64,000 nucleotides of DNA, from positions 378,981,522 to 379,045,521 of the forward strand of contig OY856186.1 in the NCBI GenBank assembly GCA_963693315.1, written 5' to 3'. The notes beneath the pieces were generated by a model. The model did no database searches. It was not told the DNA's origin and saw only the letters and a list, made by a program, of their open reading frames with translations. Made by a program: the position numbers and the translations under genes. Source of the DNA: Diogma glabrata. Lineage: Eukaryota; Arthropoda; Insecta; Diptera; Cylindrotomidae. Within the stretch, counting starts at the first letter, position 1; the number at the start of each line of letters is the position of its first letter. Of the stretch, positions 1-11,022 are shown in pieces.

Positions 1-1204
1 TAATACCCCAAATTATCCCTAACAACTCTCTGTCAATGGTTGATAAATTATTTTCGCTTTTGTTCAACACTCTACTTGCGTAAGCAACTGGCAAGTCTTT
101 TCCGATTTTTCCTTGACTTAATATCGCTCCAATAGCTTCTTGAGACGCATCCGTCGTAACGATAAACGGTTCGTCAAAATTTGGATATTTCAAAATAGGC
201 ACTTCAACGAGCTTATTTCTTAATAACTCAAACGCTTCCTGTTGCTCACCTTTCCACTCAAATTTACAATCTTTTTTAGTTAAATCTGATAATGGTTTCG
301 CAATTTTCGAAAAATTCTGCACAAATCTTCTATAATAACCAATAAATCCTAAAAACTGCTGAACTTCTTTAACATTATTAGGTCTTGGATAATCTCTCAC
401 TTTTTCAATTTTCTTTGGGTCTGGTCTCACACCTTCTTCCGATACAATATGTCCTAAGTATTGAATCTCTCTTCTTAAAAATTCACATTTATCCGGCTGC
501 AACTTTAAATTATTTTCTCTCAATCGTTCTAATATCTGAGTTAATCTACAATTATGCTCTTCTAAATTCGTACCAAAAACAATAATATCGTCCATATACA
601 CTAACCTCGCGATTCCGTTTAACCCACTTAACACTGCGTTCATCATTCTCATAAAATTCACCGGACTATTTCTCAATCCCATTGGTGTTTTCTTATAATG
701 GAATTTCCGATCCATTGCAGTGAAAGCTGTTAACTCTCGATCTTTTTCTTCCAATCCCATCTGATAAAATCCCGAAGCTAAATCTAATACACTAAAATAT
801 TTCGCTTTACCTAATTTGTCTAAAATTTCTATAATATTGGGCAAAGGATAAGTATCTTGAATCGTTTTTTCATTGAGTTTACGGTAGTCTACTACCAATC
901 TGTACTTTTGAACACCGGTTGCATCAATTTTCTTTTTTACCAAAAGCACAGGCGCATTCCACGGCGAGCTACTTGGCTCTATCACTTCATTTTCCAACAG
1001 TTTCTCAACTTGTTCCTCTACTTCTTTTCGCTGAGCATATGGTAATCTATAAGGTCTAATGAATATTGGACTTGTATTCTCTATTAACCTAATTCCAGAT
1101 TTATATTTAATACATCCTTCGAGCTTATCTCCTGGGAGATAAAAACTGTCATTGAAGGCGGGCAATACTTTTCTCAGACCTACCATTTCCTCTTGCTCTA
1201 AATG
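1..1204 (-). pseudogene. Reverse transcriptase and start of RNase H, element A (partial)
   Basis: The minus frame is open from the TAA at 1205-1207 to the window start, about 400 codons. It shows the Ty3-type RT blocks in order: an 'SPWNAPVLLVKKK' fingers motif, 'RLVVDYRKLN', 'FSVLDLASGF', 'PMGLRNSP' (usually PFGLKNAP), the catalytic 'YMDD' box, 'LGHIVSEEGVRPDP' and 'FLGFIGYYRRF', followed by an RNase H-like 'VTTDASQEAIGAILSQ'. The RNase H active-site Asp is present but the domain is cut by the window edge. There is no start codon: the frame is a continuation of the protease frame past one in-frame stop, so it would normally be part of a Gag-Pol polyprotein. Confidence 0.85.
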
Positions 1205-2010
1205 TTATAATCTAAGCAAACTGTCTAACTTTTGAATTCTATTTTCCCAACAAGTTCCATTCTCACTCATATTTTCCAAATCCTCTATTTCTACCTCTTC
1301 TACTTTAACCTCTGGGCACTCTAATTCTTTTTCTTCTTCATTAATATTCATTACACATACCCAAACCTTCTCATTTGAGTTTTCCGTTATACACGAGCCC
1401 ATTAATACTCCTTCTTGTATCTCTCTTTTTTCTACTATTCCAACCTTTTCTCCAATTCCTTTTACTTGAATACAACACATGGTTCTCGCTGGAACCCTTA
1501 TTTTTTCCTTTACAATAACAAAACTACAATTATCACCAACAATACCTAACATTTTCACTTCTACTGTATAAACCCTTGTCCTCATGGTATTTTTCTCAAA
1601 ACATAAACTAATACTATTTTCTCTTATAAAATCAATACCCAAAATACCATCTACCTTCAAACTAAAATCAAATGGCACAACAAAAAACTTCTGTTTAAAC
1701 TTTTCCAACTCCCCAATTTCAATTTCTAATTCAATGCTTCCCAAAGTACACCTTGGAATTCCTCCGATTCCTAATAAACTTACGCTATCACTCGCATCAA
1801 TTTCAAATCCCATAACTGAACTTTCTTTTATTAACGATACTTCTGATGCAGTGTCGATCAAATATTCAACCACCCTTGGATTACAATTTAATGTCGCTAA
1901 AGTCACTATGGGAAGACTACCACTACTACATGATGTTAACCAATTAAATTTTTCTGGGCCAGTGATTCTTCCCGCTGTCCCGACCCTCTCCAGTTTTCCA
2001 CTGGCTTGCT
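1205..2010 (-). pseudogene. Aspartic protease region of pol, element A
   Basis: A minus-strand frame open from about 2010 to the TAA at 1205-1207. It holds a retropepsin-like block, 'YLIDTASEVSLI', where the usual D-T/S-G-A triad reads D-T-A-S, so the catalytic loop is degenerate. A flap-like and 'DGILGIDFI' segment follow, as in Gypsy proteases. The last third is acidic and resembles the variable linker before RT. The RT frame continues in the same phase directly after the stop. No ATG is conserved at the front, which agrees with expression by frameshift from gag. Confidence 0.65.
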
Positions 2011-2033
2011 ACTTCCAGATTTACAATTTCTTG

Positions 2034-3092
2034 CTATATGTCCAACTTCCTGACATTTAAACATTTACTCGTTTTTCCTTCTTTTCCTCCTTTTGGCGTA
2101 GAACAATTAGACGCAAAATGTCCAATTCCCTGACAGTTGTAACATTTCGTAACATTTGATCTAATTGTATTTACTATTCTAGAAGAACCATTTGTCCTAC
2201 AATACTGGGCAACATGACCAACTCTTCCACATTTAAAACAAGAACTTCTACTTGGAGGTCGATAATTAGATGTAAATTGTCGCACTGCTACTTCAGCCGC
2301 TTGTTTAGCCTCAGCCACACTTTTTGGCTTCGAATTTACTATATATCCCTTAACAGACATTTCCTTAAAACCCTGAATATAATAATCTACCATTTCTCTA
2401 TCCACTCTAAATCTTATACCCTTTCTATAATCTTCTGGTACACCAGATTCACTAGCTTCTACATATTCAATTGTTAATTTATCGAATTTTAAATTATATT
2501 CTACTAATCCCTTTTCTTTGCTAAACCAATTTCTAATAAAATCACCTCTAATTATTTCTTCGGAACGGTTCTGTTTGACACTCTTCGTCAATTCCTTCTC
2601 CAATCTATCTGGATCAGTAATGTCGTTCTCAATACCTCGTATAGCATTTTTCGCCGTACCTCCTATACGCGTATGTACTATAAACTTCATATACTCTACT
2701 TTCTCATTAACATTCCCGAAATAATATTTAACTGAACTAATGAAATCGTACAGGCTATCCCTGTCACCATCAAATCGAATGCTTTTAGATAAATTCATCG
2801 CACTTTCTAACTTAATTGACCCCATTTTAACACTAAGATCACTATTACTATTTAAATTTTGATTTAAAATTAATAAATTGGAAGGTCCTACCTTATCTGC
2901 TGCCTTGTCCAGTGATTGTTCAGCTCCTAAGCTTTGATCAATGAGAAGATTTAGCTGCCTTTTGATGATGTTGGTTGGTTCGTTCTTTTCCAAAAGTCCA
3001 ACCGCTACTTCGATTAACTTTTTCTCTAATTCCGGATTTTTATCAACACCTCTGTTACTGAGTAATAGAGTAACAAATTCTTCCGGCCTCAT
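2034..3092 (-). pseudogene. Gag, element A (zinc-knuckle protein)
   Basis: A 352-codon minus-strand ORF with a real ATG at 3090-3092. The middle carries a capsid-like helical region, and the C-terminus has two CCHC zinc knuckles, 'CFKCGRVGHVAQYC' and 'CYNCQGIGHFASNC', which bind the packaged RNA. A third knuckle lies immediately downstream but in a different frame, so a small indel has cut Gag short at 2034. It sits just downstream of the leader and upstream of the protease, as expected for a Ty3 element. Confidence 0.75.
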
Positions 3093-3261
3093 ATATAATA
3101 CTCGTCTTAACTTTCCTGTACTTTTTCTTCACTAACCACTTTTCTGCAAGTTTGCACTTTCTTTTTCTAAAATCTTCCTACGATCATCAAGCAATTGATC
3201 AGAATATATATAACTTTACTGTTCACATACAAAATAACTTTTTTGTTTTATCAAACTTTTC

Positions 3262-3720
3262 TTTCTAATCACACCATAACATGGATCAAAATATTTCTTT
3301 GGATGGATCCAAATATCTTTCTTTCTCTTCACAACATAAGAATGATCCAAATATTTCACTCACTGTTCCAATTTCTGTATATTAAAATTTTCTTTCTAAT
3401 TACACCATTACATGGATCAAAATATTTCACTCACTGTTCAAATTTTGTTCAAATTTCTTTATATTAAATTTTTCTTGCTAATCACAACATAACATGGATC
3501 AAAATATTTCACTCATGTTCAAATTTTGTTCAAATTTCTTTATATTAAAACTTTCTTTCTAATCACAACATAACATGGATCAAAATATTTCACTCATGTT
3601 CAAATTTTGTTCAAATTTCTTTATTTTAAAATTTTCTTTCTAATCACAACATAACATGGATCAAACAAAATATTTCATTTCACTATACACATTTCTGTTT
3701 CATTAAAATTTTTTCTTTTC
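3262..3720. repeat. Tandem repeats in the leader of element A
   Basis: A unit built on AACATGGATCAAAATATTTC followed by CACTCA..GTTCAAATTT..TTTATATTAAAA recurs about five times (around 3280, 3411, 3491, 3574 and 3654) at 80-130 bp spacing, between the primer-binding site and gag. Copies differ by small indels. No ORF is supported. Confidence 0.7.
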
Positions 3721-3834
3721 ATTCACTGTTCAAACTTTTTTTTTTATTGAAATTTTCTTTCAGACCAACATTGATCGAGAAGGTTTCATTTCTATGGATC
3801 ATCGTGAGCTTCCTCGGCTAGTGGTTTGGCCAGT

Positions 3835-3852
3835 ATCCCACCGCTGTCACCA
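3835..3852 (-). other. Primer-binding site of element A
   Basis: On the minus strand TGGTGACAGCGGTGGGAT follows the LTR end (..CTTACA at 3856) after three bases. It begins with TGG, pairing with the CCA end of a tRNA, and the GCGGTGGGAT part is what a tRNA-Leu T-arm/acceptor would pair with. The tRNA identity is from memory of tRNA-Leu 3' ends. Confidence 0.6.
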
Positions 3853-3855
3853 AAA

Positions 3856-4370
3856 TGTAAGGATCTTTAGAATACTGACCGCTAGCGGTCTGAGGAAACC
3901 CACGATGAAGTACCGTAAAAATAAAACACTTCTTCTACTGATCGTGGTCTGTTAAAATCTGACTTTTTTAAAACTTTCTTCATCTTTTCATTTTTATTTC
4001 TTTTATACATTTTTGGTTTATAATTTCAATTTCCATTTAAACAATAACAATTCCATAATATTTTATAACTTCTGAATTACTTTAAATAAACACGATTGCA
4101 TTTTATTTGTTTTAATACAATTTTGGATTCTTATTTCAATTCTTTTAAACAATAACAATATTTGCTACTTTCAGATTTTTAAATAAACATGACTGCATTT
4201 TATTTGTTTTAATGCATTTTTGGATTCTAATTTCAAAACGAAGTAAATATTTTAAACAATAACAATTTCATGATATTTTCTTTTAGCTTACTTAATATAA
4301 AAACGACTGCAATTTATTTGTTTTCGTACATTTTTTGATTCTAATTCCAAACATTTTTAAAAGATTAACT
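3856..4370 (-). repeat. 5' LTR of element A, inner end defined only
   Basis: The LTR's 3' terminus (minus strand ..CCTTACA) is fixed by the adjoining primer-binding site. The interior has three diverged tandem copies of a 100-108 bp AT-rich unit (TGCATTTTATTTGTTTTAAT... at about 4097, 4195 and 4303). The outer end cannot be placed without the other LTR. Confidence 0.5.
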
Positions 4371-4408
4371 AAATATGAAATATTAATTCAAAGGTTAATG
4401 ATCACATC

Positions 4409-4537
4409 AAAACGATAACTTAATTGATACTTATTTTGAAGGCTTATTTATTTGCTATCATTTTAAAATGTTAAAAATATTAAAATGACGGCAAATAAAT
4501 ATGCCTTCAAAATAAGTATCAAATAAGTTATCGTTTT
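4409..4537. repeat. Near-perfect palindrome, ~60-bp arms
   Basis: The left arm starts AAAACGATAACTTA and runs through GATACTTATTTTGAAGGC; the right arm is its reverse complement, ending TAAGTTATCGTTTT. The loop is only about 8-10 bp of TTAAAAATAT. This is either a small foldback MITE or a hairpin in the LTR of element A. Confidence 0.75.
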
Positions 4538-4902
4538 AAATGCAGCTTATAAAGCTTTTAAATTATATATAATATTTGTCAAAATATACAAAATATTTAG
4601 TGAAGTACATTTATTTACATACAAATTTATTTAAGTATATTTTATTTTTATTAATGTCACAACATCATAAAGATAAAATAAAACTATGTAGTAGTATTTT
4701 TTTCAATTGCTCGAAAATTCACTTTTCATGTCGAAAATTGTTAGTTGTTCCTAAAAGTAATACACAAAAGAATAAAAACGAAAAATCGTTTCGTTTAATT
4801 TGGGTCATTCCGTTTATTTAAAGTATTATAAATATATATTCATTATATAATTTCAAAACATTCAAATTCAGTTTTTTCTTCATATATTAGATTAAAGTAT
4901 AT
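4538..4902. other. AT-rich intergenic stretch
   Basis: No ORF, repeat or RNA gene that I can support. Confidence 0.5.
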
Positions 4903-5510
4903 GGGCTATTATTTTGAAAACGTACATTTTTTTGTTGATTTTTAAATTTTTGATTTTTAAAAAATCTGAAATTTTGATATATTGTTGGCATTGACAAAAG
5001 GAAAAAAGTAATTTCTGCTTTTATTTTTTGTGTACTCTGAATCGGAGTTATGCGCGGTTGAATTTTGAGGCTTTTTCACGTAGTTTTTGGTAATGGTGGC
5101 AATGTTTTGTGAATAGGTGCCACAAATTTCATCCGACTTACGTATATTTTTGCAAGTAAAAAGGAAAATAATTGAATAATTGAAATAAGTAAGTTTAAAA
5201 TTAATAACTTTTCTCTTTTCCGCTAGGCGGCGCGTAAAACCTTGGTTTACTTCAAAGCTCATATCTCAAAAAGTTGGCTTTTTTTTTTTTTTGTTTTTCA
5301 CAAATTTTAAAGTAAACATATGCAGCTATGAAATTGAGAAATAAAAAGTCAGCAATTCAATATGGATTTTTACTTACGATTTTTTAAAGTTTGGTATATG
5401 AAAAATTCACATGTGTTTTTTTATTAAGTTAATAATCCTGTACTAAATGTGGATCTAATAAATTAAACATTTCATATTTTAACACCTGCAATAAATTTGA
5501 ACCATTTTCT
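4903..5510 (+). repeat. Left TIR (~600 bp)
   Basis: Reverse complement of 21464-22904 minus the hAT insert. Matching landmarks include GTTATGCGCGGTTGAATTTTG, CGCTAGGCGG (left) against CCGCCTAGCG (right), and TGCAATAAATTTGAACCATTTT at the inner edge. A 101-codon open frame (4957-5262, minus) in this arm recurs in part in the other arm but shows no recognisable domain, so I do not call it a gene. Confidence 0.85.
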
Positions 5511-5893
5511 GTGCGGTTAAATGGTTAAAAACTTATTAAAAATTAATTTAAGTTAAGTGGTAAAATAAAGGAATTTAAATTATTAAAAGGGTGTGTAAAA
5601 TGTTTATTCATTTTAAAAAATGTCTATTCAGCCCCTTTTTACTAATTAAAATCTCATTAGAGGCTCATAATTTTAACATTTAAAATTTCTAATGACGCCC
5701 ACAAACGGTTTATGACCAAATTATACTTGCATCCAATCAAAATATATTAAATTGTACCTTCCTAATTTTACCTGATTCTACCTATGTCAAAACTATTTCA
5801 AGGGTATATATATATATTGATTGGATTGCCTTATAATCAATTATATTCCAAAATATTTAGAAGACATAACGTTTAGAAAAGATAATAATAGAA
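5511..5893. other. Upstream region of the long-TIR element gene
   Basis: AT-rich, no ORF. A TATATATATATTG tract lies near 5811 and the putative start codon follows at 5894; a promoter is plausible but not shown. Confidence 0.4.
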
Positions 5894-6890
5894 ATGCCTT
5901 TCAAATTGTGCTGTAACTTGTACGGTCTCAAAAATCATCAGCGGACATCAAAAAATGTGAAACTGGTCACACCAGCTGTTATTCAAAAAGCTGCGACCCT
6001 AAATTTTACTTTGCGTGATGACCAGTTTATATGTGAAACATGTCGCACTTATATCTATAAAAATAAGGTAAATTTAATTATTTTATTAAAATGAATAAAA
6101 ATTCATATGCAACTAATATTTTCTATAGAGCAGCTTTCATGTTCGGAAACTATCGATAGTGAAATTATGTCTATAAATCAGGATGTTAAAAATGTTCCAA
6201 CGAACGAAAATGTTCCAACGAACGAAAATATTCAAATACCTCCAGGATCTTTAGATCCATCAGCAGTTTCGGTTGATACTATATCTCCACCAGTTCCTGA
6301 ACTACTTAATGACATTTTAGAAGATATTAACAATGTTCTTGGAAGGTTAGCCGAATCTCCTATCAAACAAAATCATATTACAACAGGAAAAAAATGGCAA
6401 GTGTCACATCGGCAATAAGTCAAAGAATATTTCAAGTAGATTCGGTTAAAGCGTTATCACCAAACGAGGAATGTGAATATACATCATGGCTTATGAACCT
6501 TAAAAAAGAGTTTAAAGATGCCAGCTGTAAATCAAAACAAGTGTTTTTGTTGACAACTCTACCACGTAAATTTTGGTCAAATCAACGTATCCAGGATGAA
6601 TTTAATGCATCAAGACGACTGGTAGAATTCGCCATGGATCTGTTGGAAACAGTAGGTCCTTACAGTTGGCCTCAAAGCAAACAAGTACACAGTTTGTCAC
6701 AAAATATAGTAAAACAAATTCAAACATACTTCTTATCAGAGGAAATTAGTAGAACAATGCCTGGCCTTAAAGATGTTGTTACTATTACAGAAGGGTCGAC
6801 AAAAATTAAGAAATCAAAGCAGTTGGTGTTATGGACCCTCACCGACATCTACGAAATGTTCTTGGAAGAAAACAAAGAACTCAAGGATTC
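5894..6890 (+). pseudogene. Cysteine-rich two-exon gene of the long-TIR element, disrupted
   Basis: Exon 1 (5894-6067) begins with ATG, has a C-C..L..H start ('CCNLYGLKNH') and ends with 'CETCRTYIYKNK', a C2-H/C2 zinc-binding pattern. A donor (AAG|GTAAAT) and an acceptor (..CTATAGAG|CAGC, exon from 6131) keep the frame. Exon 2 has a 'VPTNEN' tandem duplication, then a run of seven A near 6386 where the frame must change to stay open as 'MASVTSAI..'. From there to 6890 it is helical and basic ('LTTLPRKFWSNQRI.DEFNASRR'). The CsRn1-like element then interrupts it (TSD ATTC), and a short tail rich in F-x-R resumes at 21163. I recall similar proteins in aphid and cnidarian transposon-rich genomes, but I cannot name the family. 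Function unknown; a transposition role is inferred only from the flanking TIRs. Confidence 0.55.
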
Positions 6891-7212
6891 TGTAGGACCC
6901 TTGGTTCTACACCCCTGCAATTTACACAATAAAAAAACCGTACAATAATTAATGTGTGTGTGGTAGAGGAAACCAAATATTATTGTACCTACTGGTAATT
7001 TTACTTTTTAAAATATATAATATACCGGTAATGTTATTTTGAATATAAAAGATAAAATATTAAGAGTCAGTACTCATCGTAACTCCGTGAGATTACATGA
7101 TTAAATTTTGTTAATAAAATTTGTCTAAATTTATAAATTAAAATATTGTGTTGAATATTTCTTTATCACATCAGTGTTTATAAAAATATAGTTTGTGGAA
7201 ATATAAACTATA
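6891..7212 (+). repeat. 5' LTR of element B
   Basis: Starts TGTAGGACCC and ends ..AAACTATA, which is not the usual CA end. By eye it is base-for-base the same as 20841-21162. It runs directly into a 2-bp spacer and the primer-binding site. Confidence 0.9.
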
Positions 7213-7214
7213 AA

Positions 7215-7226
7215 TGGTGACCCCGA
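7215..7226 (+). other. Primer-binding site, tRNA-Trp type
   Basis: TGGTGACCCCGA lies 2 bp after the LTR and matches the complement of the tRNA-Trp 3' end (..TCGGGGTCACCA) for 12 bases. tRNA-Trp priming is known for the CsRn1 group. Confidence 0.7.
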
Positions 7227-8447
7227 ATAGTTGATTCGACACTACAGAAAAATCACAGGTTCTGTTATTGGAAATCTGGTACGTTATTTCTAATAGAAAA
7301 GAAACGTACCAGATAAAAGGTACGTAAACCAAAACTATTCTAAATATTATATATCAGTTATAAACATTTTTATAACCTACATTTTTTTTCCCTCACGATT
7401 AATATAATTGGGCGAAACTTGAAAATTAAAACTATAATTGGAAAATTAAAATTAAAACATATTGATACTACAAGGTCAACTACAGTTATAAAAAATTTGA
7501 AATTACGAGTTTTGTGAAATTCAACACACCATACAATTGCAGTTAGACATATGGAATACTGTTTACAACTATAAATTGTACAAATAAATATCAAAACTAT
7601 AATTGGCAGATAAATATTAAAACTATAAAACTATAATAAAATCTAATTGCAACTATAATCTCCACATATAAATTTTGAAGAACATACATTTTGCAACAAA
7701 TAACTCATCATTTATCATCCATCAATCAACTAACATCAATCAGCATTAAAGAATTAAAACTATATTATTATAATAGTTAAAATATTGAAATATTTCATTA
7801 GAGCGGTGAGTACAATAATATTTGTTTTTTTATTTTCCTCAATTAATTTATATTACCACACGCACACATATGATAACATTTATTTTTATATAGAATTTAA
7901 ATTAAATAAAATAAAAATTTTTAATTGTTTTTTTTTTCTCAAACAAAAAAAATAAGAACAAAAGGATTTTTTTTATTTTATTGTTGAAAATATTATTTTG
8001 TTTTGTTTTATCAATTGAAGATGCGCATAATTTTTAAATAGGAAAATAATACAGGTTGAAATGATGATATATGTATATTATATATGTACTTATTTTTGTG
8101 AGAGTTTTTGAAGAATTACGATAAAGAAAGAAAACGTCATTTATTAAAAATTTGTATGGGTGACTTTATTAAATTCTATTACGAATAAATTAAGTTAATC
8201 AAAAGTATATATTGGTGAATTTATTAAATTGTTGGAACAAAATTTTGGTTTGATTTTTTTTATTATAAAAAAAGGATTGTTTTTGAACGTTGTGTTTTAC
8301 GAATCAATCGTAGGTTTTGATTTTGAATTTGTTTTTTTTACCAAGTTGTAATATATACATGCATACATATTAACGTTTTATATTTTATATTAGAAAACAG
8401 TCGTGACTATCGAATATTTAATTCTTTTTATATATTTAAATCACTAA
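7227..8447 (+). other. Leader of element B
   Basis: A 1.2-kb AT-rich leader between primer-binding site and gag. The short ORF on the other strand (7370-7594) has no recognisable features. Repeated 'AACTATAATTG' words occur at 7430-7640. Confidence 0.5.
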
Positions 8448-9434
8448 ATGAGTGATCGGGAATCTGATTCCGATTCCAAATCAGAAAAAACAACGCGTTC
8501 TGGTCTGGTTTTCGGGAAACCAGCTACCACACAATCATTTATACCTAAATCTAACTTAGCGGCTAAAACTCCTACTATGGCAAGTTCTCAAATACCACTA
8601 CCGGATTTTATAGAATCTGATCCCGGTTTATGGTTTTTGCAAATTGAGAATATTTTTGCGACAAGGGACGTGACTGACGATCGTCAGAAATATGCTGCTG
8701 TTTTAGCAGTTCTCAAGCCTCGGGTTTTATCTCTCATACGTAACATATTACTTAACCCTCCAACAACTGATTGGTACAATAAGTTGAAGACTGAAATAAT
8801 CAGTCATTCAACCCAATCTGAACAGGTGCGAATCGAGAAACTGCTTCAAACCGTAGAGATGGGGAACCAAAAACCCTCAAGCTTCTACGACCAGCTGCTA
8901 CAAATAGCTGGTGATTCCTCAGCGGTAAATCCAGAGCTCGTCAAAAAGTTATGGATTGCCCGTTTACCAATTACTGTAAAGCCTGTTGTCGTCTCAATTG
9001 AGAGTGATGACATACAAGATCTCCTGCCTATCGCGGACAGAGTTTGGGAAGCAGTACGTGATCCCACTACCCCTTCTTGTGGCAATATTGATCGTTCCTC
9101 TATTGACGATTTCAATCAACCGTCAACATCTACAAGAAACGACAAGCAACCACAAAGTTCGCTTGAGAAGATGGTTGAACAACTGACCACTTCTTTAAAT
9201 CAAATGAGATCTCGCCTAGATCGTTGGGAAAATACCAACCATCAAGCTAGGAGATTCCAATCACCCTCTAGATACTCGTCATTTCGACGAAGCTCTAGAT
9301 CTAGAGGTAGATCACCTTCTTTCGGTAACCTTTGTTGGTTCCACCGAAAATTTGGACCAAGGGCTAAACGATGTGTAGGAAAATGTTCCTACAAATCGCC
9401 ATACTCTACTGAAACACCAAATTCGGGAAACTAA
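8448..9434 (+). CDS. gag: Gag of element B (CHCC-finger type)
   Basis: 328 codons from an ATG. The central part (about residues 45-190) has the retrotransposon capsid pattern: '[17 protein letters not shown]', '[15 protein letters not shown]', 'YDQLLQIAG' and '[11 protein letters not shown]'. A Ser/Arg-rich segment follows, then '[17 protein letters not shown]', the CX3H..C..C finger characteristic of CsRn1-clade Gags. It forms the particle and binds RNA. The frame ends at TAA 9432-9434, immediately after a -1 slippery heptamer that leads into pol. No internal lesion is visible. Confidence 0.85.
   Translation: MSDRESDSDSKSEKTTRSGLVFGKPATTQSFIPKSNLAAKTPTMASSQIPLPDFIESDPGLWFLQIENIFATRDVTDDRQKYAAVLAVLKPRVLSLIRNILLNPPTTDWYNKLKTEIISHSTQSEQVRIEKLLQTVEMGNQKPSSFYDQLLQIAGDSSAVNPELVKKLWIARLPITVKPVVVSIESDDIQDLLPIADRVWEAVRDPTTPSCGNIDRSSIDDFNQPSTSTRNDKQPQSSLEKMVEQLTTSLNQMRSRLDRWENTNHQARRFQSPSRYSSFRRSSRSRGRSPSFGNLCWFHRKFGPRAKRCVGKCSYKSPYSTETPNSGN
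9425..9431 (+). promoter_or_regulatory. -1 ribosomal frameshift site GGGAAAC
   Basis: Gag ends ..TCG GGA AAC TAA. In the gag frame this is G_GGA_AAC, a perfect X_XXY_YYZ slippery heptamer directly before the stop. Slipping -1 enters the pol frame (next codon CTA at 9431), which is open into the protease. Established for other retroelements; here inferred from sequence alone. Confidence 0.75.
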
Positions 9435-11022
9435 TAAGTCCCAACGTAAATGCGGCTAACGCTGGGATACAGATTTCAAGCCGTCTGTTCGTCCGGTGCA
9501 AAAACACCAAACTCCAATTCCTCATCGACACGGGCGCTGATGTATCAGCAATCCCATGTCGAACTTTTTCGAATTTAGTTCAAGCCGAACACAATGTCCT
9601 GACAGCCGCTAATGGATCTCAGATTCACACTTATGGTTCTAGATTAATGAACTTAGATTTGGGTCTCCGCAGAGAATTACGACACTCATTTGTCGTAGCG
9701 TCAGTTAGTAAACCTATTATAGGTGCTGACTTTCTGACTAAATTTGGTTTAATAGTCGACCTCAAGCGCAAGCGCTTGCTCGATTCAACCACAAACTTAG
9801 TAGTGAATACTATTTCGTGTTTAGATAACACGCCATCACTACGTTTGTTTAACGTTCAGGGAATCTATGGAGATATCCTTTCAGATTTCCCTACCCTTAC
9901 ACAGGAGCCCAAATTTAATGCCCCAGTCAAACACACCGTGGTACACAGAATTATCACAGTAGGACAACTACCTTTTTCGCGACCACGGCGACTGGAGGCT
10001 ACCAAGTTCACGATAGCCAAAGATGAATTTTCACACATGGCACAGTTAGGATTGATAAGACCTTCCTCATCTTGTGTTTCATCTCCACTGCATTTAGTTC
10101 CGAAGAAAGAGCCAAATGACTGGAGACCGTGCGGGGATTATCGACGTTTGAACGATGTTACTATTCCAGATCGATACCCAATACCACACATTCAGGATTT
10201 TTCCATGCATCTTAACGGATGCACTATGTTTTCAAAAATCGATCTTGTCCGTGCTTACCATCAAATCCCAGTTGCTGCGGAAGACATTCACAAAACAGCG
10301 ATTACAGTCCCTTTTGGTCTCTTCGAATTCCTTAGAATGCCTTATGGTCTGAGAAACGCAGCTCAGACTTTTCAGCGTTTTATGGACGAAGTGGTCAAAG
10401 GACTGAGCTTCGTATTTGTGTATATCGACGATGTTTTGGTGGCAAGCAAATCTCCTGAGGAACACCAAAAACATTTACGCCTACTTTTTCAAAGATTTGC
10501 TGATTTTGATATTAAAATCAAACTTTCTAAGTGCGTATTTGGTGTGCAATCTCTTGATTGCTTAAGCCATGAAATCACAAAGGATGGAGTAAAACCCTCC
10601 CCAGATCGAATCATGGCAATCCAAGATTTTCCTCAGCCATCATCAGTTCGACAAGTTCAACGATTTGTGGGTATGGTAAATTATTATCATAGATTTATAC
10701 CACACTTAGGCGAGCTAATAGCTCCACTTCACGGCTACCTCGCTGAACTAGCCAAGATTAAAAAAAAGTCAGTTTTTGTCTGGCCTCTCCAATGCAGTAC
10801 TGCCGTTGACCAAGTCAAACTGGCGCTTGTAAACTGCACCCTCTTGGCTCATCCGTTACAAAATTCAAGCTTTTGTATCAAAACGGATGCTTCAGGTACT
10901 GCCACAGGAGCAGTACTCGAACAATTAAATAAAGGATGTTGGCAACCCCTAGGATTTTTCTCCAAAAAGCTCTCGCCTGCAGAGCAAAAATATTCTACCT
11001 TTGACCGCGAGTTATTAGCTAT
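9431..11022 (+). CDS. pol: Pol of element B, first part: protease, RT, RNase H start
   Basis: The frame is -1 relative to gag and open from before 9431. The protease has '[21 protein letters not shown]' (active site D-T-G-A at about 9527). RT follows with '[11 protein letters not shown]', '[14 protein letters not shown]', '[23 protein letters not shown]', the catalytic 'YIDD' box and '[13 protein letters not shown]'. RNase H begins at '[14 protein letters not shown]'. The protein is cut at 'FDRELLAI', where element C is inserted (TSD CTAT 11019-11022), and resumes at 19136. One oddity is '[10 protein letters not shown]', where 'FLGHEIT' is usual. About 530 codons here. Confidence 0.85.

Larger units (their letters stand above)
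1..4370 (-). mobile_element. Ty3/Gypsy retrotransposon A, partial, degenerate
   Basis: Read on the minus strand the order is 5' LTR (from 3856 upward), primer-binding site, leader with tandem repeats, gag, protease, then reverse transcriptase running off the window start. The layout and the LPGDKL-type linker before RT fit the gypsy/412 group of Ty3 elements. The copy is broken: gag ends in a frame other than that of its third zinc knuckle, and a TAA interrupts the protease-RT frame. The outer end of the LTR is not fixed because the 3' LTR lies outside the window; the right limit given here is only where LTR-like tandem repeats fade. Confidence 0.75.

Noticed and set aside
4957..5262. 101-codon ORF in the left TIR as a gene
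   Set aside because: Lies wholly in the inverted repeat, partly repeated in the right arm, no domain; more likely non-coding.
7370..7594. 74-codon minus-strand ORF in the leader of element B
   Set aside because: AT-rich leader sequence, hydrophobic low-complexity translation, no homology that I recognise.
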